Assembly: GCA_007125875.1 (NCBI GenBank)
Contig: SLCI01000120.1
Coordinates: 1-24,059, forward strand
Direction: 5' to 3'
DNA from: Kiritimatiellia bacterium
GTDB lineage: Bacteria > Verrucomicrobiota > Kiritimatiellia > SLAD01
DNA: 24,059 bases
The translations under genes and the position numbers were made by a program. Of the stretch, positions 7,525 to 13,208 are shown piece after piece (the stretch's first letter is position 1; every line of letters starts with the position of its first letter). Below the pieces are notes generated by a model. The model was given only the letters and a program-made list of their open reading frames with translations, was not told where the DNA came from and did not search any database.

Positions 7525-8222
7525 TGAATGTAGCCGGACGCCCAATTCAGGCGGTTATTTTCGATTTTGATGGTGTGATCGTGGAAACTGAGCCGCTCCA
7601 CCATCAATCGTTCTGTCAGATCGTTGAGGCGGATGGTTTGGCGTGCGACTGGCCAGAGTATGTTCGCACTTATATAGGTTTCGATGATCGGGACCTGTTT
7701 CGCGAAGCCTATCGGCGCGCGGGCCAAACATTGAGTGAGCAACGCTTGCAGGAATTAGTCGATGCGAAGGCGCAAGCATTCATTGCGTTAACCTCCGCGG
7801 GAGTTAAGCACTACGAAGGTGTGCCCGAAATGATCCGGCGCGTGGCGGCCCGATTTCCCGTTGCGATCTGTTCTGGTGCCTTACGCAGTGATATCGACCC
7901 TCTGCTGACGCATCTGGAATTGTCATCGATTTTCCCGATACGCGTCACAGCCGAGGACGTTTCGGCAAGCAAGCCGGATCCGGCCTGTTATAGTTTGGCC
8001 GTAGAGCGTGTCGCGGCCGCCTTAAGCGTTGAGCTAGCGCCCGCGTCGTGCCTAGCGATTGAAGATACGCCGACGGGCATCCAGGCCGCGGTGGATGCTG
8101 GACTGCAGGCGTGGGCTGTGACGCACACGCATCCACGTGATGAATTGGTAAGCGCCGACCGTATCTTTGATTCGTTACCAGAAATCGGTCGGGCATTAGA
8201 GGATGCCAATGAACCGACTTGA
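7524..8222 (+). CDS. HAD-superfamily hydrolase (beta-phosphoglucomutase/CbbY-like)
   Basis: A 232-residue HAD subfamily IA enzyme, a phosphatase or phosphomutase acting on a small phosphorylated metabolite in the cytoplasm. Motif I is FDFDGVIVETE with nucleophile Asp14 and acid/base Asp16; motif II is Ser117 (ICSGA); motif III is Lys150 (SKPDP); motif IV is the acidic pair Glu180-Asp181 (IEDTPTG). The helical cap after motif I is the size seen in beta-phosphoglucomutase, phosphoglycolate phosphatase and CbbY, and the ETEPLH run is typical of that branch. The substrate cannot be assigned. The gene starts on the last base of the upstream stop codon and overlaps the TPR gene downstream by 14-20 bp, so all three are likely one operon. 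Confidence 0.9.
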   Translation: MNVAGRPIQAVIFDFDGVIVETEPLHHQSFCQIVEADGLACDWPEYVRTYIGFDDRDLFREAYRRAGQTLSEQRLQELVDAKAQAFIALTSAGVKHYEGVPEMIRRVAARFPVAICSGALRSDIDPLLTHLELSSIFPIRVTAEDVSASKPDPACYSLAVERVAAALSVELAPASCLAIEDTPTGIQAAVDAGLQAWAVTHTHPRDELVSADRIFDSLPEIGRALEDANEPT

Positions 8223-9513
8223 ACACTGGTGGCGACGTTCTGTTGCGCTGCGCACCATAGTGCTAGGCGCGGCGTTCGCCGCGCTACCGGTTGACGGAAG
8301 ATCGACGGATTGGATTGACGGGCTGTTGGTGGATCGGCTGGAAGATGACATGTCTGAGTGGATGCCGCCTTCGGCTGCGAAAGCGGACGATTCGCCCCCT
8401 TCGTCTCAATTGAGTTTGCCGAGTCGCGTTCCGGCTCCTCGTCCAGCCCGGTCAGCCGTACCCGCTCCGCCTAGCCAACTTGATCCGGAAGCTATACGCC
8501 TGCAGCGCCTAGCTGAACAGGCGGTTCAACGGGGTGACGCGGCCGACGCGCTGCGACTCTATCGGCAACTGGTTCGGCAGCATCCGGAGTATATGCCCTT
8601 CAGGGTGCGAAAAGCGATTGTGGCAACCATGGCTGAGCAATATGCTGTAGCAGATCCGCTATTCGAGCAGATTGTTGAGGCCTTCCCCAAAGAGGCCAAT
8701 TTCTGGGCCGCTTGGTCCAGTGTGTTGATCCGTCTACAAGACTGGGAGCAAGCGGGCAAGGCCATGCAGAAGGCCCTCGAATTGGATCCTCAGCACCTCA
8801 TGGGACAGTATCAACAGCTGATGCTGGATCTGCAAGCGGGGCGTGCGCCAGATCAGGGATATTGGCGTATGCGTTCGTTGCGCGACTTGGCTGAACTTGC
8901 GCCGCAAGTCTTGGGAGATCATGCGTTTGTGCGCTCGGAGCTGGGCGCACTAGCGTACACCGACTGGATTGAGCTCCTTCTCGGACCGTTTGACGCGGGA
9001 GATCTGCCCAGGATACAACGGTTATTGGCGGCCGCGACAACGCATATCGCGTTGGGCGAGTGGGTAGAGGCTGATCGCACCCTTGCAGCGCTGGTCGAGG
9101 CTGGGATGAATAAGCCGATGTTAAGTTGGGAGCGGATTTGGCTGCGTTTGTCCGCGGGACAAACCGAGCGGGCCATGCGCGAGGCACAAATACTTTACCG
9201 TGCCACGGAAGCGCCATCGCCTGAGGAGGTGTATGCCTACGCCTATATCATGATCAAGGGCGGAGATTACAGGGCAGCGTTGGCTGAGCTTGAGCCTTGG
9301 CGCCAACATGATCCCGGCTATCCGCATTTGAACTTCGCATGGATCAGTGCAAATTCGGGATTGCACCAGTTGGACGGTATCTGGCCATTGTTGCGCCGCC
9401 TTCGTGATGAGCATCCTGAGTTGTTAACCGGTTGGTTAAGCGGTGAGGCCACGTATCTATCGGCGCTGCGAGCTGACCCACGTTTTTCGGAATTTGAGAC
9501 ACTTTTGCGTTAG
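8209..9513 (+). CDS. Exported tetratricopeptide-repeat protein
   Basis: A 434-residue protein with a probable N-terminal signal (MNRLEHWWRRSV, then the hydrophobic TIVLGAAFAALPV), a Pro/Ser-rich linker (about residues 55-95) and a TPR solenoid. Clear TPR helices run from LAEQAVQRGDAADALRLYRQ through YAVADPLFEQIVEAFP to WEQAGKAMQKALELDPQH, with weaker repeats to the C-terminus. It is likely periplasmic or membrane-attached and acts as a protein-binding scaffold; the partner is unknown. ATG codons lie at 8203 and 8209; I prefer 8209 because AGAGG at 8198-8202 is then 6 bp upstream, whereas it directly abuts 8203. The start lies inside the end of the HAD gene. Confidence 0.85.
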   Translation: MNRLEHWWRRSVALRTIVLGAAFAALPVDGRSTDWIDGLLVDRLEDDMSEWMPPSAAKADDSPPSSQLSLPSRVPAPRPARSAVPAPPSQLDPEAIRLQRLAEQAVQRGDAADALRLYRQLVRQHPEYMPFRVRKAIVATMAEQYAVADPLFEQIVEAFPKEANFWAAWSSVLIRLQDWEQAGKAMQKALELDPQHLMGQYQQLMLDLQAGRAPDQGYWRMRSLRDLAELAPQVLGDHAFVRSELGALAYTDWIELLLGPFDAGDLPRIQRLLAAATTHIALGEWVEADRTLAALVEAGMNKPMLSWERIWLRLSAGQTERAMREAQILYRATEAPSPEEVYAYAYIMIKGGDYRAALAELEPWRQHDPGYPHLNFAWISANSGLHQLDGIWPLLRRLRDEHPELLTGWLSGEATYLSALRADPRFSEFETLLR

Positions 9514-9536
9514 CCGAATTAAGTAAGGGGCAATAA

Positions 9537-9566
9537 GTTCTCTGCGCGGACTCGCTTGCGGAGAAC
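9537..9566. terminator. Possible 3' hairpin after the TPR gene
   Basis: GTTCTCTGCG (9537-9546) pairs with TGCGGAGAAC (9557-9566), allowing two G-T wobbles, around a 10-nt loop, 23 bp after the TPR stop codon. No T-run follows, so it is at best a weak or Rho-assisted terminator, or an mRNA 3'-end protector. Confidence 0.3.
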
Positions 9567-9591
9567 CACTTACACACAGATCCCAACAAGT

Positions 9592-9679
9592 TGGAGGGGC
9601 GAGTTCCGCGAGACCGGAAGCCACACAGCGCTTAGCCATTTTCCATTCCTATCGCGGCGTCGCAGAGCTCCGCCCTCCA
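9592..9679. repeat. Palindromic repeat unit 1
   Basis: Imperfect inverted repeat with 25-bp arms at 9592-9616 and 9655-9679. The arms read TGGAGGGGCGAGTTCCGCGA and, on the other strand, TGGAGGGCGGAGCTCTGCGA, with 6 mismatches over 25. The 38-bp centre differs from that of unit 2. Confidence 0.75.
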
Positions 9680-9707
9680 AAATGACCATCATGCTTTGAC
9701 TCGCGTG

Positions 9708-9796
9708 TGGAGGGGCGAGCTCCGCGAGACCGGAGGCCGCACAAGAGTTTGCATTTGCCTATGCAAGATCGCGGCGTCGCAGAGCTCCGCCCTCCA
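9708..9796. repeat. Palindromic repeat unit 2
   Basis: Second unit, same orientation, 28 bp after unit 1, with arms at 9708-9732 and 9772-9796 (5 mismatches over 25). The similarity continues inward (GACCGGAGGCCGCACAA against GACCGGAAGCCACACAG in unit 1). Its centre has a further perfect inverted pair, TTGCAT (9749-9754) and ATGCAA (9761-9766), so it could fold as a long cruciform or RNA stem. Confidence 0.75.
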
Positions 9797-9947
9797 CATG
9801 GGGTCCAAATCGTTCATTAGAAATTCCTTGCGGAGAACTGAATGACCCTGCGAATTAAGTGATCAACTCTCACTTCGACGTTGCCTTTGAAGCGTAAGTT
9901 GGTAGTGTATCGCGATATATTGCTGGTTTTTGAAAAGGAATACGTTT

Positions 9948-11219
9948 ATGAAAATGACGCGCATCTTTGCCGGTCTCTTTGCGTTAAGTGCAATCGTCAG
10001 CACCCCGCAGGCCTCGGCGGAGTCTCTTCCCGAAGTGGATCTTTTCGATCGGGCTCCGTGGACATTTAGTTTCGGTTTAGGTCATCTCCGTGTGGAAGGC
10101 GACCAGCGCGTCGAGGACGGCCAGTATCTCGCGCTGCGACTCGGTTACACCCCGGATATGTGGTGGACCTATGAGTTCGGAATCGATATCGCCCCTTCAC
10201 TCGATGCGCGTAGTTTCGGTGACAGCGAGCGCGCATCATTAAGCGGCAGCAGCACCTGGCTCGTGCGCTTTGGGCCGGATGCTCTGTTCCATTTGCGAAA
10301 CACGGCGAATTTACGTTTTGATCCCTACTTGGCTGCCGGAGCAGGCTTCTATATGTCGCAACGGCAAATTGTCGCCAGTAAGTTCGATCCCTACGTGTCG
10401 GCGGGCGGTGGTTTGTTTTACCACTTCAACGACCAGTGGTCCGTGCGCGGTGATGTGCGCGTGGCGGTGGTCAGTCGCAAGACCGATTGGAATGCGTGGG
10501 GCACCATCCTGGCCACGTATCGGTGGGGAACAGATGTCGGACCAACCTATCGTTTGGTCGGGGACGAGCTGGATTCGGATGGAGATGGCTTGCCGGATTG
10601 GCTGGAGCTGATCATTGGTACGGATCCTTACAATCCTGACACAGACGGAGATGGTCTCAGCGATGGTGAAGAATTTTGGATCTTTTTCACGGATCCGTTT
10701 AATCCCGACACTGACTATGATGGTCTCAGCGATGGCGAAGAAGTCCATCGCTACGGAACGGACCCGCTGAATCCCGATACAGACGGTGGCGGCGTGTTTG
10801 ATGGCCATGAGGTCATTGAAGACGGGACAGATCCGCTTAATCCATACGACGATCTGCAGCTTCACACGCTGAACATCGAGTTTGATTATGACAAGGCAGA
10901 CCTGCGTCCGATCTACTATGATGATTTAGATGTTGTTGCTCGTGTCTTGCAGCGGGATCCAGGCGCTACAGCGCGAATTGAAGGGCATGCTGACCGGCGG
11001 CCTCGTTCGGATCGTGACTACAATATTCGTCTTTCGCTGCGTCGGGCTCAAGCCGTACTCGACTATCTGGCTGATGTCGGTGGTATTTCGCGTGATCGGT
11101 TAACCGCACATGGCTACGGTTTTGATCGACCGATTGCGCCAAATGATACGGAAGAGAACATGCAGCGAAACCGACGGACTGAGATTTACATCCGGCCCAG
11201 CCATCAGCAGCCGGAGTAA
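9948..11219 (+). CDS. OmpA-family outer-membrane protein with TSP3-like calcium-binding repeats
   Basis: A 423-residue envelope protein. Signal peptide MKMTRIFAGLFALSAIVSTPQASA is followed by a beta-rich domain (about 25-205) that resembles an eight-strand outer-membrane barrel. About residues 207-300 carry four acidic TSP3-type repeats of D-x-D-x-DG...TDPxNP. The last two have lost Asp positions (DTDYDG, DTDGGG). The C-terminal OmpA domain (about 306-415) has FDYDKADLR, EGHAD and the NIRLSLRRAQAVLDYL helix that binds peptidoglycan. It probably links the outer membrane to peptidoglycan through a calcium-stiffened rod. The ATG at 9948 is preferred to the in-frame TTG at 9930 because AAGGA (9935-9939) sits 8 bp before it. 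The two central repeats share near-identical DNA (GATGGTCTCAGCGATGG), suggesting recent duplication. Confidence 0.9.
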   Translation: MKMTRIFAGLFALSAIVSTPQASAESLPEVDLFDRAPWTFSFGLGHLRVEGDQRVEDGQYLALRLGYTPDMWWTYEFGIDIAPSLDARSFGDSERASLSGSSTWLVRFGPDALFHLRNTANLRFDPYLAAGAGFYMSQRQIVASKFDPYVSAGGGLFYHFNDQWSVRGDVRVAVVSRKTDWNAWGTILATYRWGTDVGPTYRLVGDELDSDGDGLPDWLELIIGTDPYNPDTDGDGLSDGEEFWIFFTDPFNPDTDYDGLSDGEEVHRYGTDPLNPDTDGGGVFDGHEVIEDGTDPLNPYDDLQLHTLNIEFDYDKADLRPIYYDDLDVVARVLQRDPGATARIEGHADRRPRSDRDYNIRLSLRRAQAVLDYLADVGGISRDRLTAHGYGFDRPIAPNDTEENMQRNRRTEIYIRPSHQQPE

Positions 11220-11268
11220 TCCTGCGTCGTTGGCGAATGAGGAGCGATTAATCTGCTCAGCGCTTGAT

Positions 11269-11287
11269 GCACTCGCTCTTGGAGTGC
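11269..11287 (+). promoter_or_regulatory. Hairpin covering the ribosome binding site of the DUF2784 gene
   Basis: GCACTC (11269-11274) pairs perfectly with GAGTGC (11282-11287) around a 7-nt loop. The 3' arm contains most of the GGAG Shine-Dalgarno site (11281-11284) of the ATG at 11292. It could dampen translation, but a 6-bp stem may be chance. Confidence 0.3.
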
Positions 11288-11291
11288 TCCG

Positions 11292-11702
11292 ATGATGAGT
11301 GATGCACAATGGGCCGCTCTACTGGCCGATAGTTTGTTGGTGTTCCATTTCGGCGTCGTACTGTTTGTCGTCGTCGGTCTCCTTGTCATCTATCTCGGGG
11401 CTCTACTGCGTTGGCAATTCGTGCGAAATCGCCTGTTCCGTTTTTCGCATGTAGGTTTGATGGCGTTCATCGTTTTTGAGACGGTGGCCGGTCGAATTTG
11501 CCCGTTGACGGAATGGGAGGTTGCCTTGCGTGAGCGAGCTGGGCAGCCGACCTATGGGGATGCCACGTTTGTCCAGTATTGGGTGCAGCGGCTGCTTTAT
11601 TGGGACTGGCCGCCACAGGTTTTTCTCGTTTTGTATAGCGTCATCTTGTTGGCCATCATCGCTTCGTTCCTAATCGTTCCCATTGCGTCGCGCAGGTCCT
11701 GA
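11292..11702 (+). CDS. DUF2784 family membrane protein
   Basis: A 136-residue integral membrane protein with about four hydrophobic helices (residues 10-38, 47-66, 92-106 and 108-131). It shows the DUF2784 signature: a His in the first helix (FHFGVVLFVVVG), a second His (FSHVGL), then CPLTEWEVALRERAGQPTYG and WVQRLLYW. The conserved Cys and His residues are kept. The family's function is not established. Start chosen at 11292, with GGAG 7 bp upstream; a second ATG follows at once at 11295. It lies 72 bp after the OmpA-type gene on the same strand, but nothing else shows they work together. Confidence 0.88.
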   Translation: MMSDAQWAALLADSLLVFHFGVVLFVVVGLLVIYLGALLRWQFVRNRLFRFSHVGLMAFIVFETVAGRICPLTEWEVALRERAGQPTYGDATFVQYWVQRLLYWDWPPQVFLVLYSVILLAIIASFLIVPIASRRS

Positions 11703-11737
11703 GCGGATGAATTCCTAATACGCCAGCGATATAGACT

Positions 11738-11766
11738 TGCCAGAAAGGTTGCAAAGGACTTTTACT
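11738..11766 (+). promoter_or_regulatory. Putative promoter of the nucleotide-sugar dehydrogenase
   Basis: TTGCCA (11738-11743, 5 of 6 to consensus), 17 bp, TTTACT (11761-11766, 4 of 6). The start codon at 11778 follows 11 bp after the -10 box, leaving a leader of only a few bases. No Shine-Dalgarno site is close enough (AAGGA is 19 bp away). Confidence 0.4.
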
Positions 11767-11777
11767 GAGCGCGTTTT

Positions 11778-13070
11778 ATGAATACCGAGCAATTAATTCA
11801 GCGCATTCGAGATCGAGACGTTCGTATTGCAGTCATAGGGCTAGGCTATGTTGGTTTGCCGTTGGCGGCCGAATTCGGTCAAACCTTTGAGGTGATTGGC
11901 TTTGATATCAACGAGCGGCGTTTGCACGAGTTGCAGCAAGGTCAGGATAGCACTCGCGAGCTGAGCGCCGAGCAGCTCCGATTGGCAAAACGCTTATCCT
12001 TCACCAATCGAGTTGAGGATATCCGGGGTAGCGATTTCTTTATCGTAACGGTACCAACTCCGATTGACGCCCATCGCAGGCCCGATTTGACGCCCTTGAT
12101 CGCAGCCAGCAAAACCGTATCGGTGGCGCTTGCTCCCGGTTCCATTGTCATTTATGAAAGCACCGTCTATCCGGGCTGTACGGAAGAAGATTGTGTGCCG
12201 ATCCTGGAGGAGGGGAGTGGCCTGAAATACAATCAGGATTTCTTCGGGGGCTACAGTCCGGAACGCATCAACCCCGGCGATAAAGAACACACCGTCACCA
12301 CGATTCAGAAAGTCACCGCAGGATCTACGCCAGCTGTCGGTCGCGTTGTAGATGAGCTGTATCGTACTGTCATCACGGCAGGGACACATCTCGCGTCGTC
12401 CATTGCCGAGGCGGAAGCGGCCAAAGTGATTGAAAATGCGCAACGCGACATCAACATTGCGTTCGTCAACGAACTGTCCATGATTTTTGAGCGTATGGGG
12501 CTCGATACGCAAGGCGTGCTCGAAGCCGCTGGGACGAAATGGAACTTTTTGCCGTTCCGGCCCGGTCTGGTCGGCGGCCATTGTATTGGTGTTGATCCTT
12601 ATTATCTCACACACAAGGCCGAGGCCTTGGGGTATCACCCGCAGATGATTTTGGCGGGCCGTCGCCTGAACGATAACATGGGTGCTCATGTCGCGTACCG
12701 CGTGATCAAGCTGATGATCAAGAAGGGGCACCGTATCCAAGGCTCGCGCGTGTTGATTTTGGGTATCACCTTCAAAGAAAACTGTCCCGACATACGTAAT
12801 TCGCGCGTTCCCGATGTGATTCGCGAAATGTGCGATGTCGGATGTACGGTGGATGTGCACGATCCGTGGGCAGACGCAGCAGAGGTGAAGTCGGAGTACG
12901 GACTAGACCTTGTAAGCGATGCTGCTCTGGGTGCGTATGACGCGGTGATCCTCGCCGTCGCACATCGCGAATATGGCGCGCTGGATTTGTCACTGTGCGA
13001 TCGCGCGCGTACGGTCCTTTTTGATATCAAGGGTAAGTTGCCAAAAGATTTCGTTGATGGTCGATTGTAG
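11778..13070 (+). CDS. tviB: UDP-N-acetyl-hexosamine 6-dehydrogenase (TviB/WbpO type)
   Basis: A 430-residue NAD-dependent dehydrogenase that oxidises C6 of a UDP-HexNAc (GlcNAc or GalNAc) to the uronic acid, a precursor for capsule or O-antigen. The Rossmann loop is IGLGYVGLPLA, followed by VTVPTPID and ESTVYPGCTEEDCVPIL. The central domain has GYSPERINPGD, Lys in the AEAAKVIENAQRDINIAFVNE helix, and the catalytic Cys269 in GGHCIGVDPYYL. The run GTKWNFLPFRPGLVGGHC is characteristic of the TviB/WbpO branch rather than Ugd. The C-terminal UDP-binding domain contains LGITFKENCPDIRNSRV. Length is typical. It is monocistronic here, but functionally fits the UDP-sugar and glycosyltransferase operon at 2290-5974. 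GlcNAc versus GalNAc specificity is not resolved. Confidence 0.92.
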   Translation: MNTEQLIQRIRDRDVRIAVIGLGYVGLPLAAEFGQTFEVIGFDINERRLHELQQGQDSTRELSAEQLRLAKRLSFTNRVEDIRGSDFFIVTVPTPIDAHRRPDLTPLIAASKTVSVALAPGSIVIYESTVYPGCTEEDCVPILEEGSGLKYNQDFFGGYSPERINPGDKEHTVTTIQKVTAGSTPAVGRVVDELYRTVITAGTHLASSIAEAEAAKVIENAQRDINIAFVNELSMIFERMGLDTQGVLEAAGTKWNFLPFRPGLVGGHCIGVDPYYLTHKAEALGYHPQMILAGRRLNDNMGAHVAYRVIKLMIKKGHRIQGSRVLILGITFKENCPDIRNSRVPDVIREMCDVGCTVDVHDPWADAAEVKSEYGLDLVSDAALGAYDAVILAVAHREYGALDLSLCDRARTVLFDIKGKLPKDFVDGRL

Positions 13071-13136
13071 TCGCTTGATTGCGTGACGTCTGGGCGATGC
13101 AACACGGGCGCGTGTCGCTCGAGCAGCCCTTTCCAG

Positions 13137-13165
13137 TTGCGACCCCTATATACCTGTGTAATACT
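13137..13165 (+). promoter_or_regulatory. Putative promoter of the molybdenum hydroxylase operon
   Basis: TTGCGA (13137-13142), 17 bp, AATACT (13160-13165), each 4 of 6 to consensus. Unlike other candidates in the window it leaves a true leader of about 35 bp that contains a perfect AGGAGG. Confidence 0.35.
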
Positions 13166-13196
13166 TACTCCTTGAGTCTTGATAAGATCGTGCAAC

Positions 13197-13202
13197 AGGA
13201 GG
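13197..13202 (+). promoter_or_regulatory. Ribosome binding site AGGAGG that decides the start at 13209
   Basis: A perfect AGGAGG lies 6 bp before the ATG at 13209 and 3 bp before the ATG at 13206, favouring 13209. It is among the strongest Shine-Dalgarno sites before any gene in the window. Confidence 0.7.
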
Positions 13203-13208
13203 TTGATG

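Larger units (their letters stand above)
9514..9947. other. Gene-free interval with structured repeats
   Basis: No credible gene. The interval holds an imperfect hairpin (9537-9566), two tandem ~88-bp palindromic units (9592-9679 and 9708-9796), and two pairs of direct repeats that bracket them: CGAATTAAGT at 9515-9524 and 9851-9860, and CTTGCGGAGAAC at 9555-9566 and 9827-9838. The final ~70 bp should carry the promoter of the OmpA-type gene, but I see no convincing -35/-10 pair. Confidence 0.6.

Noticed and set aside
9592..9796. CRISPR array
   Set aside because: Only two units, each itself a long palindrome with unequal centres, no short identical direct repeats with regular spacers, and no cas genes nearby.
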